NCBI GenBank assembly: GCA_029572815.1
Contig: JAKPUQ010000098.1
Location: 95,354 to 159,353, forward strand
DNA length: 64,000 nt
Direction of reading: 5' to 3'
From: Bacillota bacterium
Lineage (GTDB): Bacteria; Bacillota; Clostridia; Oscillospirales; Ruminococcaceae
Made by a program: the position numbers and the translations under genes. Below are positions 16,146 to 24,328 of the stretch, piece after piece. Every line of letters begins with the position of its first letter. Position 1 is the first letter of the stretch. The notes under the pieces are model-generated. The model was not told the origin of the DNA, searched no databases, and was given only the letters and a program-made list of their open reading frames with translations.

Positions 16146-17366
16146 ATGGCAGGATTAAACAAGGTTACTGTAGAAGACATTAACGTTAAGGGCAGAAAGG
16201 TACTCGTAAGAGTAGATTTCAACGTTCCCATGAAGGACGGCGTTATCACAAACGATAACAGAATCCAGGCTGCTCTTCCCACTATCAATAAGCTCGTTGA
16301 GAACGGTGCAAAGGTTGTTCTTTGCTCACATCTCGGCAAGCCCAAGAATGGTCCCGAGGCTATGTTCTCACTGGCTCCCGCAGCAGCAAGACTTGCTGAG
16401 CTGGTAAACACAAAGGTTACATTCGCAGCTGATGATACAGTTGTCGGCGACAACGCTAAGAAGGCTGTTGCTGCTATGAAGGACGGCGAGATCGTTGTTC
16501 TTGAGAATACACGTTTCCGCGGCAACGAGGAGACAAAGAACGGTGAGGAGTTCTCTAAGGAGCTCGCTGACCTCGTTGACGGTGAAGTATTCGTTATGGA
16601 CGCTTTCGGTTCTGCACACAGAGCTCATGCTTCAACAGCAGGAGTTACAAAGTTCGTTAAGGAAACAGCTGTTGGCTACCTCATGCAGAAGGAGATCCAG
16701 TATCTCGGTAATGCAGTAGAGGTTCCTGAGAGACCCTTCGTTGCTATCCTTGGCGGTGCTAAGGTAGCTGATAAGCTCAATGTTATCTCCAACCTTCTTG
16801 AGAAGTGTGACACACTCATCATCGGCGGCGGTATGGCTTATACTTTCATCAAGGCACAGGGCGGTTCAATCGGTATGTCACTTGTTGACGAAGAGAAGCT
16901 TGATTACTGTAAGGAGATGCTCGCTAAGGCTGAGAAGCTCGGCAAGAAGATCCTCCTTCCTGTTGACACAGCTATCGCAGCTTCATTCCCTGATCCTATC
17001 GATGCAGAGATCAGCGTAGAGTATGTTGACGCTGACAAGATCCCTGCTGACAAGATGGGTCTTGATATCGGTCCTAAGACAGCTGCTATCTTCGCTGAAG
17101 CTGCTAAGACAGCAAAGACTGTTGTTTGGAACGGACCTATGGGCGTTTTCGAGAACCCCACACTCAAGAAGGGTACAGTAGCAGTTTGTGAGGCTCTTGC
17201 TGAAGCAGATGCTACAACTATCATTGGCGGCGGCGACTCTGCTACAGCTGCTATCCAGCTCGGTTTCGCTGACAAGATGAGCCACATCTCAACAGGCGGC
17301 GGTGCTTCTCTCGAATACCTCGAGGGCAAGGTTCTCCCCGGTGTTGCAGCTATCGCTGAAAAGTAA
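16146..17366 (+). CDS. pgk: Phosphoglycerate kinase
   Basis: A 406-residue glycolytic enzyme moving phosphate from 1,3-bisphosphoglycerate to ADP. The N-terminal substrate site is shown by [11 protein letters not shown] and CSHLGKPK; the basic patch contains ENTRF and [10 protein letters not shown]. The C-terminal nucleotide domain has [19 protein letters not shown] and GGGDSATA. Length is normal. It is followed by a small membrane protein and tpiA in the same direction. The codon choice is strongly biased, as expected for a highly expressed gene. Confidence 0.98.
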   Translation: MAGLNKVTVEDINVKGRKVLVRVDFNVPMKDGVITNDNRIQAALPTINKLVENGAKVVLCSHLGKPKNGPEAMFSLAPAAARLAELVNTKVTFAADDTVVGDNAKKAVAAMKDGEIVVLENTRFRGNEETKNGEEFSKELADLVDGEVFVMDAFGSAHRAHASTAGVTKFVKETAVGYLMQKEIQYLGNAVEVPERPFVAILGGAKVADKLNVISNLLEKCDTLIIGGGMAYTFIKAQGGSIGMSLVDEEKLDYCKEMLAKAEKLGKKILLPVDTAIAASFPDPIDAEISVEYVDADKIPADKMGLDIGPKTAAIFAEAAKTAKTVVWNGPMGVFENPTLKKGTVAVCEALAEADATTIIGGGDSATAAIQLGFADKMSHISTGGGASLEYLEGKVLPGVAAIAEK

Positions 17367-17380
17367 TTATATAATCAATA

Positions 17381-17405
17381 GGGCGGATAGAAATATTCGC
17401 CCTTG
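17381..17405 (+). terminator. Hairpin after pgk, probable partial terminator or attenuator
   Basis: GGGCGGATA pairs with TATTCGCCC (one G.T) around GAAA, followed by TTGTTGT. The poor T run suggests partial read-through into tpiA. Confidence 0.5.
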
Positions 17406-17427
17406 TTGTGGTAAATGAGGTGTTATT

Positions 17428-17634
17428 ATGAAACTCATTACAAGAGCTCAGGAGGATAAGACAACTCTTATTCTTCTTTCAGTCGTTTGCTTTCTTCTCG
17501 GAGTTGTTCTTGGCTTTGCTCTTTCTCCTATAAAGAAGGGCATCGCTATCGGAAACAACAGCGGAAACAATTTTGGCGACAAGGACGCCGATATGTTTCC
17601 TTATGATGATGACGACGACGAAATAAAATTCTGA
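17428..17634 (+). CDS. Small single-span membrane protein with acidic tail, function unknown
   Basis: A 68-residue ORF with RBS GAGGTG and an ATG at 17428. A basic N-terminus (MKLITRAQEDK) precedes one membrane helix (about 12-34), then a Gly/Asn stretch and an acidic C-terminus (DDDDDEIKF). It lies between pgk and tpiA with tight spacing on both sides, so it is very likely translated. I do not recognise the family. The helix followed by an Asp-rich tail could bind cations or recruit a partner to the membrane; this is speculation. Confidence 0.65.
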   Translation: MKLITRAQEDKTTLILLSVVCFLLGVVLGFALSPIKKGIAIGNNSGNNFGDKDADMFPYDDDDDEIKF

Positions 17635-17650
17635 TAAAGGAGTTAATATC

Positions 17651-18427
17651 ATGAACAAGTCATTAAGAAAGGCAATTATTGCCGGAAACTGGAAAATGAA
17701 CAAGACTCGTCCTGAAGCTAAGGAGCTTCTCGAGGCTATCAAGCCTCTCGTAGCTAACGCTGAGGGCAAGATCGAGGTTATCGCTTGTGTTCCTTTCACA
17801 AACCTTGAGACAGCTATCAACACAACAGCTGGCAGCAACGTTAAGATCGGTGCTGAGAACGTTCACTTTGAGAAGAGCGGCGCTTTCACAGGAGAGATCT
17901 CCGCTGATATGCTCACAGAGCTGGGCGTTGAGTATGTAGTAATCGGTCACAGCGAAAGAAGACAGTACTTCGGTGAAACAGATGAAACAGTAAACAAGAG
18001 AACTCTTGCTGCTCTGGCTGCAGGTCTCAAGCCTATCGTTTGCGTTGGCGAGCTCAAGTGGGAGCGTCAGTGCAACATCACTGAGGAAGTTATCGCTCGT
18101 CAGATCAAGCTTGATCTCTGGGACGTAACTGCTGAGCAGGTAAAGAACGTAGTTATCGCTTACGAGCCTGTATGGGCTATCGGTACAGGTCTTACTGCTA
18201 CACCTGATCAGGCACAGGAAGTATGTGCATTTATCCGTGCACAGCTTGCTAAGAAGTATGATCAGGCAACTGCTGACGCTGTAACTATCCAGTACGGCGG
18301 ATCAATGAATGCAGGCAATGCTGCAGAGCTTCTTGCACAGCCTGACATCGACGGTGGTCTCATCGGCGGTGCTTCACTGAAGGCTGCTGACTTCAACACA
18401 ATCGTTCAGGCAGCTGTAGAAGGCTGA
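17651..18427 (+). CDS. tpiA: Triosephosphate isomerase
   Basis: A 258-residue TIM-barrel enzyme converting DHAP and glyceraldehyde-3-phosphate. RBS AAAGGAG lies before the ATG at 17651. Catalytic residues are visible: Asn/Lys in AGNWKMNKT, His in VIGHSERR, and Glu in the loop-6 motif AYEPVWAIGTG; the phosphate loops QYGGSMN and GGASL follow. Length is normal. It ends in a strong hairpin, so pgk, the small membrane gene and tpiA form one transcription unit. Confidence 0.98.
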   Translation: MNKSLRKAIIAGNWKMNKTRPEAKELLEAIKPLVANAEGKIEVIACVPFTNLETAINTTAGSNVKIGAENVHFEKSGAFTGEISADMLTELGVEYVVIGHSERRQYFGETDETVNKRTLAALAAGLKPIVCVGELKWERQCNITEEVIARQIKLDLWDVTAEQVKNVVIAYEPVWAIGTGLTATPDQAQEVCAFIRAQLAKKYDQATADAVTIQYGGSMNAGNAAELLAQPDIDGGLIGGASLKAADFNTIVQAAVEG

Positions 18428-18442
18428 TAAATCTGATATATC

Positions 18443-18479
18443 TTATTCTCCCGACTGCTTTATACAGTCGGGAGAATAA
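18443..18479 (+). terminator. Terminator hairpin of tpiA
   Basis: TTATTCTCCCGACTG pairs with CAGTCGGGAGAATAA around CTTTATA, 16 bases after the stop. The stem is long but the following sequence is not T-rich on the + strand. Confidence 0.7.
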
Positions 18480-18662
18480 ATATATCGATTGATCGATTTT
18501 TTATTTTGTATTTATCTAAACAGTGATCTGTTTTTGATGAATTACATTCTTTGTGCTTTACAAAACTTTTGATAAAACTAAAATGTATATTTTTCGACAA
18601 TTTTGCTCTTTCTAAATTATTCAGTAACTTTATGAGCGGTACAAAACTTATTTCAGATAATT

Positions 18663-18691
18663 TTGATTGTTTTGATGTACTGCAATATATT
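18663..18691 (+). promoter_or_regulatory. Candidate promoter for the gpmI leader
   Basis: TTGATT (18663-18668), 17-base spacer, TATATT (18686-18691), predicting a start near 18698. A second candidate, TTGACA at 18696-18701 with TCTAAG at 18719-18724, is weaker. The AT-rich 18480-18660 interval upstream holds nothing I recognise. Confidence 0.45.
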
Positions 18692-18720
18692 ATATTTGAC
18701 ATTTTTACGAAAATATCATC

Positions 18721-18867
18721 TAAGCACAGTAATGTGGGCTATCTGCTTAATGACTGTGCGTCCGGACCGGTTTTATTCTGGTCATGAGCACCATAACTAA
18801 CTAACGGCAGAAATCGTGTTTCCCGAAAGGGGAGTACGTTTATTGCGTGACCGGCATTTGTCGGCAC
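18721..18867 (+). promoter_or_regulatory. Structured 5' leader of gpmI, riboswitch-like
   Basis: Four pairings are visible. P1: GCACAGT (18724-18730) with ACTGTGC (18753-18759). P2: GACCGG (18765-18770) with CTGGTC (18778-18783). P3: a 10-bp hairpin 18815-18838 closed by a GAAA tetraloop. P4: GTG-A-CCGG with TCGG-CAC (18847-18867). P1 competes with a GTGC/GCAC pairing (18756-18759 / 18788-18791) that would enclose P2, so two folds are possible. No known riboswitch consensus fits, and no T run follows, so any control would be translational. The gap from tpiA to gpmI is 478 bases, much longer than neighbouring gaps. Confidence 0.45.
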
Positions 18868-18905
18868 ATATAGATATTTAAACTTATCTTTAAAGGAGAA
18901 TTTTT

Positions 18906-20426
18906 ATGTCAAAGAAACCCGTAGCACTTATTATCATGGACGGCTTCGGCTATAACCCCGATACATACGGCAATGCTATTGCCGCAGCAAAGAAGCCTAA
19001 TCTTGACAAATATATGGCTGAGTGCCCTAACACTATTATCGGCGCAAGCGGTCTTGATGTCGGACTTCCCGACGGACAGATGGGCAATTCCGAAGTAGGC
19101 CACACCAATATCGGCGCAGGTCGTATCGTTTACCAGATGCTCGTTAAGATCTCCAAGGACATCAAGGACGGCACTTTCTTCAACAACAATGCTATCCTCA
19201 ACACTATGAACAACTGCAAGGAAAAGAACAGCGCTCTCCATCTCATGGGACTTCTTTCTCCCGGCGGCGTACACAGCCACATGGAGCATATGTACGGTAT
19301 CGTAGAGATGGCTAAGAAGAATGGTCTCGACAAGGTATATATCCACGCATTTCTCGACGGCAGAGACGTTCCTCCCTCATCCGCTGCTGAGTTCATGGAG
19401 GAGGCTGTTGCTGAGCTTAACAAGAGAGGTCTTGGCAAGATAGCTACTATCTCAGGACGTTTCTATGCAATGGACAGAGATAACGCCTGGGACAGAGTTG
19501 AGAAAGCTTATGCTGCACTGGTTTACGGTGAGGGCGTTAAGGAGTCGGATCCTGTACAAGCTATAAAGAATTCCTATGCTAACGAGATCACAGACGAGTT
19601 CATGCTTCCTACTGTAATCGAAGGCGGAGCACAGATCAAGGCTGATGACAGCGTTATCTTCTTCAACTTCCGTCCTGACCGCGCAAGACAGATCACACGT
19701 TCATTCGTTGATCCTGATTTCACAGGATTTGAGAGAAGAAACGGCTTCTTCCCTGTGAATTTCGTATGCATGGCTCAGTATGACGCAACAATGCCTAATG
19801 TTTCCGTTGCATATCCTCCTGAGCAGCTCACAATGACTATGGGAGAGTATCTCTCAAAGCTCGGTAAGACACAGCTCCGTATTGCTGAAACTCAGAAGTA
19901 TGCTCACGTTACATTCTTCTTCAACGGCGGTGAGGAGAAGCAGTTTGAGGGTGAGGATCGTATCCTTATCAAGTCACCTGATGTTCCTACATTTGACCTC
20001 AAGCCGGAGATGAGCGCTTATGAGGTTTGCGATGCTGTTTGCGAAGCTATCGACTCCGACAAGTATGACGTTATCATTCTTAACTATGCTAACTGCGACA
20101 TGGTCGGTCATACAGGCATTTTCGATGCTGCTGTAAAGGCTGTTGAAGCTACTGATACCTGTGTAGGCAGAATGGTTGAGAAGATACTGGCTAAGGGCGG
20201 TGCTGCTCTTATCACTGCAGATCACGGTAACGCCGATAAGATGATGGAGCCTGACGGAAGTCCTTTCACTGCACACACTACCAATCCCGTTCCGCTTATT
20301 GCTGTTGGCGTTGAGGGTCAGCTTATCGAAGGCGGTGTACTTGCTGATCTTGCACCTACAATGCTTGATATTATGGGAGTTCCTCAGCCTGCTGAAATGA
20401 CAGGTAAGAGCCTGCTCAAGAAGTAA
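18906..20426 (+). CDS. gpmI: 2,3-bisphosphoglycerate-independent phosphoglycerate mutase
   Basis: A 506-residue Mn-dependent enzyme of the alkaline phosphatase superfamily that interconverts 3- and 2-phosphoglycerate. RBS AAAGGAG precedes ATG 18906. The phosphatase-fold residues are clear: metal Asp in IIMDGFGYNP, phosphorylated Ser in GNSEVGHTNIGAG, substrate motif HAFLDGRDVPP, RFYAMDRD, and metal ligands in NYANCDMVGHTG and TADHGNAD. Length is normal. It is the third lower-glycolysis gene here but has its own promoter and long leader. Confidence 0.98.
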   Translation: MSKKPVALIIMDGFGYNPDTYGNAIAAAKKPNLDKYMAECPNTIIGASGLDVGLPDGQMGNSEVGHTNIGAGRIVYQMLVKISKDIKDGTFFNNNAILNTMNNCKEKNSALHLMGLLSPGGVHSHMEHMYGIVEMAKKNGLDKVYIHAFLDGRDVPPSSAAEFMEEAVAELNKRGLGKIATISGRFYAMDRDNAWDRVEKAYAALVYGEGVKESDPVQAIKNSYANEITDEFMLPTVIEGGAQIKADDSVIFFNFRPDRARQITRSFVDPDFTGFERRNGFFPVNFVCMAQYDATMPNVSVAYPPEQLTMTMGEYLSKLGKTQLRIAETQKYAHVTFFFNGGEEKQFEGEDRILIKSPDVPTFDLKPEMSAYEVCDAVCEAIDSDKYDVIILNYANCDMVGHTGIFDAAVKAVEATDTCVGRMVEKILAKGGAALITADHGNADKMMEPDGSPFTAHTTNPVPLIAVGVEGQLIEGGVLADLAPTMLDIMGVPQPAEMTGKSLLKK

Positions 20427-20436
20427 TTAAAACTAT

Positions 20437-20472
20437 AAAAAGCCACACAGCTTAGTCTGTTGTGGCTTTTTT
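20437..20472 (+). terminator. Terminator of gpmI
   Basis: AAAAGCCACACAG pairs imperfectly with CTGTTGTGGCTTTT around CTTAGT, then TT. Confidence 0.9.
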
Positions 20473-20493
20473 GTTGCGCAGAGTAAATTATGG

Positions 20494-20522
20494 TTGCAAA
20501 TACTAACAACTTATGATATAAT
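20494..20522 (+). promoter_or_regulatory. Promoter of the apbE cluster
   Basis: TTGCAA (20494-20499), 17-base spacer, TATAAT (20517-20522) with TGA extended -10. Confidence 0.75.
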
Positions 20523-20551
20523 ATTATCAAGTATGTGTTAGGAGCTGTTTT

Positions 20552-21595
20552 ATGGTAAAGAAAGTATTTGCATTCGCTTTATTAATATCAGGACTTATAT
20601 TTTCAAGCGGCTGCTCTGAAGAAAAAGCTGTTTCGGAAGCTGATATGTCATCAAAGTCAAGAGATGTGTTTGCTATGGATACCTTTATGAACATTAAGGC
20701 GTATGGCGGTAATGCAGATATTGCATTGAGTGAAGCTGAAAAGCGTATTCTTCAGCTTGAAGATGAGCTTTCCGTTACAAGTGAGACCAGCGATGTATGG
20801 GCTGTTGATCACAGCAGCGGAACGGCTGTTGATGTAAGTGATGATACGGCGCTTATAGTAAATAAAGCCATTGAGATGGGCAAGAAAACAAATGGCGCAT
20901 TGGATATAACTCTGTATCCGGTTCTAAAGGAATGGGGATTTACTACGGGAGAATATAAAGTTCCTGATGATAATACATTGAAAAGCCTTCTTAAAAATGT
21001 AGATTATAGTAAGGTTTCAATCAGCGGAAATAAAGTTACTCTGCCTAAAGAAACAGAAATAGATCTTGGCGCTCTTGCAAAGGGATATACCGGCGACGAG
21101 ATAATGAAAACTATGGAAGAAAACGGTGTCAGCTCGGCTATCGTTAGTCTTGGAGGAAATGTTCAGGCACTTGGAAAAAAGCCTGACGGAAGCAACTGGA
21201 AGGTTGCTGTCCGTAACCCCTTTGCGCCGGATACGGATATGTGTATAATAGAAATAGATGATAAGGCTGTTATAACCTCCGGCAACTATGAGCGATATTT
21301 TACCACTGATGACGGAAATGTGTACTGGCATATTCTGGATCCTGATGATGGATATCCTGCTGATAATGGTCTGGTTTCAGTAACTGTCATAGGTGACTGC
21401 GGACTTGACTGCGATGCTCTCTCAACTGCACTTTTTGTTGAAGGATATGACGGCGCGGTTGAATTTCTGAGATCCGATCCATCTTTTGATCTTATTCTAG
21501 TGACCGATGACATGAAGATATTCTATTCAGGCGGCATTGCTGACAGCTTTACAAACATAAGCGGTATGGAAGCAGAGGTGATCGCACTTGACTAA
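20552..21595 (+). CDS. apbE: FAD:protein FMN transferase, lipoprotein
   Basis: A 347-residue exported enzyme that attaches FMN from FAD to Thr/Ser of redox proteins outside the membrane. The signal peptide ends in a lipobox (LIFSSGC, Cys about residue 21). FAD and Mg motifs are present: AMDTFMNIKAYG near the start, DLGALAKGYTGDEI, SLGGNVQALG, SGNYERYF, and the metal-binding DCDALSTALF. RBS is TTAGGAGC. The next gene overlaps it by 8 bases. No obvious FMN acceptor (FMN-binding domain, RnfG/D) is in the window, so its targets are encoded elsewhere. Confidence 0.95.
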   Translation: MVKKVFAFALLISGLIFSSGCSEEKAVSEADMSSKSRDVFAMDTFMNIKAYGGNADIALSEAEKRILQLEDELSVTSETSDVWAVDHSSGTAVDVSDDTALIVNKAIEMGKKTNGALDITLYPVLKEWGFTTGEYKVPDDNTLKSLLKNVDYSKVSISGNKVTLPKETEIDLGALAKGYTGDEIMKTMEENGVSSAIVSLGGNVQALGKKPDGSNWKVAVRNPFAPDTDMCIIEIDDKAVITSGNYERYFTTDDGNVYWHILDPDDGYPADNGLVSVTVIGDCGLDCDALSTALFVEGYDGAVEFLRSDPSFDLILVTDDMKIFYSGGIADSFTNISGMEAEVIALD

Positions 21596-21947
21596 AGGCG
21601 TAAAACTGCTCATTGGAGCGGTATTGCTAATTTTTGCCGCAGCTGTAGTTTTGGCTGTTATCGGCTTGAAGCCATCCGAAAGTACATGGGTAGAGATAGT
21701 TCAGAATAACAAAGTCATCTATAAGCTGGATCTTTCCGAAGAAAAAGACAGAACATTCAGGATAGATTATCCGGAAGGCGGCTGGAACGAGGTGCAGATC
21801 AAAGACGGACATATATGCATTGCTGATGCGGACTGTCCTGATCATACCTGCATCAAAACAGGAGAACTGCGCTCTGAAAATATCCCTATTGTGTGTTTGC
21901 CACATAAGCTGGTAATTCGATTTTCAGAAGAGGGGGCAGGGAAGTGA
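21588..21947 (+). CDS. NusG domain II (EetA-like) membrane-anchored protein
   Basis: A 119-residue protein with a TTG start at 21588 that overlaps the end of apbE. One N-terminal membrane helix (about 5-27) is followed by an extracytoplasmic NusG_II-type beta domain with DCPDHTCIKTG and IVCLPHKLVI. The three Cys and the His are typical of this family. From memory, such proteins (EetA) occur with apbE and Gx transporters in flavin-based extracellular electron transfer loci. Its exact role is unknown; the coupling to apbE suggests help in flavinylation or in electron transfer across the membrane. Confidence 0.85.
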   Translation: MTKGVKLLIGAVLLIFAAAVVLAVIGLKPSESTWVEIVQNNKVIYKLDLSEEKDRTFRIDYPEGGWNEVQIKDGHICIADADCPDHTCIKTGELRSENIPIVCLPHKLVIRFSEEGAGK

Positions 21948-22450
21948 TGAAGGCACATAAGCTGGCAAGACTGGCACTTCTGACTGCACTCGCACTTATT
22001 ATATTCATAATCGAACTAAGGATTGATATTATCCCTATCCCCGGAGCAAAGCTTGGGCTCGCAAACATAATAACAGTTTATGCGGTATATAAGTACAGCA
22101 CTAAAGAAACTGCAATGATCGTATTTGCGAGAGTTATTCTGGGAGCTGTTTTTGGCGGAAATATATCTGCTATAATGTACAGTATGACAGGTGCTGTCTT
22201 TTGTCTGACGGGTATGCTTTTAGTCAAACGGATCGTTCCGCTTAAGTTTATCTGGCTCAGCAGTATAATCGGCGCGATACTGCACAATACAGGACAGATA
22301 ATCGTTGCAATTATCGTAATGCGCTCATTAGCAGTAATTTCCGTATATCCTTTTCTGATCATCACAGGCTGTATCGCAGGAGCTTTTACAGGCCTATGTG
22401 CACAGTTCCTGATCAGCAGGAAGCTTCCTGAAAAGGAAAATAAAACCTGA
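21944..22450 (+). CDS. Gx transporter family / heptaprenyl diphosphate synthase component I-like membrane protein (EetB-like)
   Basis: A 168-residue hydrophobic protein with five or six membrane segments, starting 4 bases inside the preceding gene (overlapping stop and start). The motif GAKLGLANIITVYAVY and the Gly-rich GAVFGGN segment are typical of the Hpre_diP_synt_I (Gx transporter) family, related in fold to ECF substrate-binding subunits. It is not a prenyl synthase by itself. The cluster apbE - NusG_II - Gx transporter is a compact unit, and the transporter may supply FAD or quinone precursor (inference). Confidence 0.82.
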   Translation: MMKAHKLARLALLTALALIIFIIELRIDIIPIPGAKLGLANIITVYAVYKYSTKETAMIVFARVILGAVFGGNISAIMYSMTGAVFCLTGMLLVKRIVPLKFIWLSSIIGAILHNTGQIIVAIIVMRSLAVISVYPFLIITGCIAGAFTGLCAQFLISRKLPEKENKT

Positions 22451-22468
22451 ACAGCTCAACCTGATCTC

Positions 22469-22497
22469 TTGCCATTTCTGACCTTTTATGGTATAAT
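22469..22497 (+). promoter_or_regulatory. Promoter for the 73-residue conserved ORF
   Basis: TTGCCA (22469-22474), 17-base spacer, TATAAT (22492-22497), with TGG extended -10; 18 bases before the start codon. Confidence 0.75.
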
Positions 22498-22515
22498 ATT
22501 CAAGAGGTGAATCAA

Positions 22516-22737
22516 ATGAATCCAATGAATGCATTTAAGCTTAAATCCCTTCTTGAAAGATTTCTTGTAAATCACCCTAAGCTTTCTCCCTTTTTTAAAG
22601 CGGCAGTTGGCTCTATAGGCGAGGGAACGGTAATAGAGGTGAAGGTCATTTCTCCTGACAACAAGACTATAATCTCTAATATAAAGATAAATGAAGAGGA
22701 CATGGCAATACTTGACGAGTTGAAAGAACTGAAATAA
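22516..22737 (+). CDS. Small soluble protein, function unknown
   Basis: A 73-residue protein. ATG 22516 is preferred over the GTG at 22507, which lies inside the GAGGTGA ribosome site. It has no signal or membrane segment. The N-terminal half reads as helices (FKLKSLLERFLVNHPKLSPFF) and the C-terminal half as strands (GTVIEVKVISPDNKTIISNI) ending in an acidic helix. I do not recognise a named family. Its own extended -10 promoter and strong terminator make it a single-gene unit, so it is very likely real. Confidence 0.72.
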   Translation: MNPMNAFKLKSLLERFLVNHPKLSPFFKAAVGSIGEGTVIEVKVISPDNKTIISNIKINEEDMAILDELKELK

Positions 22738-22770
22738 AAAAGCTGCCGCAGCTTTTTCTGCGGCAGTTTT
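22736..22770 (+). terminator. Bidirectional terminator between the small ORF and cobO
   Basis: CTGCCGCAG (22743-22751) pairs with CTGCGGCAG (22758-22766), flanked by A runs on the left and TTTT on the right, so it works for both convergent genes. Confidence 0.9.
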
Positions 22771-23284
22771 AATATTCTATTCCTTTTCTTGCGGTTATAC
22801 CGTTGTCAAAAGGATGTTTCACAGCATTCATTTCCGTGAGATAATCAGCACGTTTTTTAAGCTTGTCAGAGGGATTTCTGCCTGTCATAATGATTTCTCC
22901 CTTTGAGAGTTCATTATTTATAAAGTTATCTGCAAGCTCAGTATCAATGAGCTTTTTATTATATGCGTCGATGAATTCATCAAGGACTACAAGCTGAACT
23001 TCGCCTTTTATCAGAAGCTCTGATGCTTTTTTCAGCATATCGTTATGGCAGAGAGTTACCTCGCTTTTTTCAAGATCATTCATAGCAAAGGTAAACTTGT
23101 TGCACTCCTCGCAGCATATCACAATCACATTTTCAAGCCTCTGAAGGACTGATATTTCAGATGATGTACCGTTTTTCAGAAACTGAAAAAAAGCTGTCTT
23201 CATACCAGAACCTGCAGCACGTATAGTCAAGCCAATTGCAGCAGTGGTTTTTCCTTTGCCATTACCATAATAAATATGTAACAT
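22769..23284 (-). CDS. cobO: Cob(I)alamin adenosyltransferase (CobO/BtuR type)
   Basis: A 171-residue ATPase that adds the adenosyl group to corrinoids. RBS GAGGTGA precedes the ATG at 23284. The P-loop is GNGKGKTTAAIG at residues 7-18. The Walker B-like LVVLDEFIDA and the RNPSDKL segment are typical of CobA/CobO/BtuR. No other cobalamin genes are near, so it probably salvages corrinoids for a B12 enzyme such as methylmalonyl-CoA mutase in a propionate or succinate pathway (inference). Confidence 0.93.
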   Translation of the reverse strand: MLHIYYGNGKGKTTAAIGLTIRAAGSGMKTAFFQFLKNGTSSEISVLQRLENVIVICCEECNKFTFAMNDLEKSEVTLCHNDMLKKASELLIKGEVQLVVLDEFIDAYNKKLIDTELADNFINNELSKGEIIMTGRNPSDKLKKRADYLTEMNAVKHPFDNGITARKGIEY

Positions 23285-23305
23285 TTCATATCACCTCATA
23301 GGTGT

Positions 23306-23334
23306 ATTATAACATATCGTGCGAGGATAATCAA
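23306..23334 (-). promoter_or_regulatory. Promoter of cobO (minus strand)
   Basis: Reading leftward: TTGATT (23334-23329), 17 bases, TATAAT (23311-23306) with TGT extended -10. No cobalamin riboswitch lies between it and the start. Confidence 0.72.
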
Positions 23335-23389
23335 TACATTTTTTTTGCTTTTTTAATAAAAAGCTTATCATAATTTAAGGAGTGTTTTA

Positions 23390-24178
23390 ATGAGTTCCAT
23401 TATTTTCTTCGACATTGACGGAACTATCGTTACCGAAGATGAAAGAGCTATTATACCGGAGAGTACCCGTGAGGCTATCGCCGAAACAAGAAGAAAGGGA
23501 AATCTTACGTTTATCAATTCCGGCAGAACCGCCTTCAATATCAGCCCGAAGGTAAAGGAGCTAGGATTTGACGGGTATATCTGCGGCTGCGGTACATATA
23601 TCGAATACGGTGGAAAGGTGCAGTTATGGCGTACAGTTCCGAAAGATGAGTGTATCCGCATAGCCAAACCGCTCAGAGAATGTAATGTAACGCCGGTATA
23701 TGAGCATACAAACGGATACTTTTTTGATGATAAGGCGCCTATGACCGAAGGCCTCAGATACTTTATGGAAGTGTTTGTGGACAGCGGCATCGATGTCAGT
23801 GGAAGAGTTGAGGACAACAGCTTTGGATTTGATAAATTTGTTATATGGCAAAATGAAAACAGCGATATGGAGCGCTTCATAGCTGAGGTGAGCAAAAATT
23901 ATTCTATTATTGACAGGGGAGGCGGATTTTATGAAAATGTTCCTCTCGGATACACTAAAGCTACAGGCATTGAAAAGATACTGAAGCTCCTTGATATTCC
24001 AATGGAAAGAGCATATGCAATCGGCGACAGTATGAATGACCTGCCTATGCTTGAAGCTGTTCCAAACAGTATCGCTATGGGAGGCGCGGAAAATATCTAT
24101 CCGTATGTCTCATACATAACATCTCCTATCGAAGAAGATGGTATAGCAAATGCACTTAAACATTATGGTCTGATTTAA
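23390..24178 (+). CDS. HAD-superfamily phosphatase (Cof type), second copy
   Basis: A 262-residue protein with RBS TAAGGAG. HAD motif I is FFDIDGTIVTED near the start, motif II is INSGRT, and motif IV is AIGDSMNDLPML near residue 210; a C2B cap lies between. It differs clearly from the HAD protein at 6621 (short blocks of identity only), so it is a separate subgroup and not a recent duplicate. Substrates of this class are sugar phosphates or nucleotides and cannot be read from sequence. No terminator follows. Confidence 0.85.
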   Translation: MSSIIFFDIDGTIVTEDERAIIPESTREAIAETRRKGNLTFINSGRTAFNISPKVKELGFDGYICGCGTYIEYGGKVQLWRTVPKDECIRIAKPLRECNVTPVYEHTNGYFFDDKAPMTEGLRYFMEVFVDSGIDVSGRVEDNSFGFDKFVIWQNENSDMERFIAEVSKNYSIIDRGGGFYENVPLGYTKATGIEKILKLLDIPMERAYAIGDSMNDLPMLEAVPNSIAMGGAENIYPYVSYITSPIEEDGIANALKHYGLI

Positions 24179-24262
24179 TAATTTCTCCATTTAATAGGCG
24201 ATTATTGCTTTTATTATCAAATATTGCGATTTTTTGTGCTGCTTTTTTGTAAGTTCTTCTCC

Positions 24263-24291
24263 TTGAAATGCTTATGGGCCTATGTTATAAT
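24263..24291 (+). promoter_or_regulatory. Promoter of the PPi-type pfk
   Basis: TTGAAA (24263-24268), 17-base spacer, TATAAT (24286-24291) with TGT extended -10. Confidence 0.78.
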
Positions 24292-24328
24292 ATTATTGAT
24301 GCCTATGGCAAATAAAATGAGAGGAAAT

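Noticed and set aside
18551-18787. 78-residue forward ORF between tpiA and gpmI
   Set aside because: No ribosome site, a Phe/Lys/Ile-rich composition typical of AT-rich noncoding DNA, and overlap with the structured leader.
18815-18850. Possible yybP-ykoY manganese riboswitch (GGGGAGTA and ACCGGC near gpmI)
   Set aside because: GGGGAGTACG is fully used as the 3' arm of a simple GAAA-tetraloop hairpin, the spacing between the two motifs is far too short, and the 3' closing segment is absent.
18840-18870. Possible ZTP (pfl) riboswitch from GCGTGACCGGCA
   Set aside because: The downstream CCGCCTGGGC half of the motif is missing.
22018-22450. Heptaprenyl diphosphate synthase
   Set aside because: The family name is historical; the protein is a small membrane transporter-like protein without DDxxD motifs.
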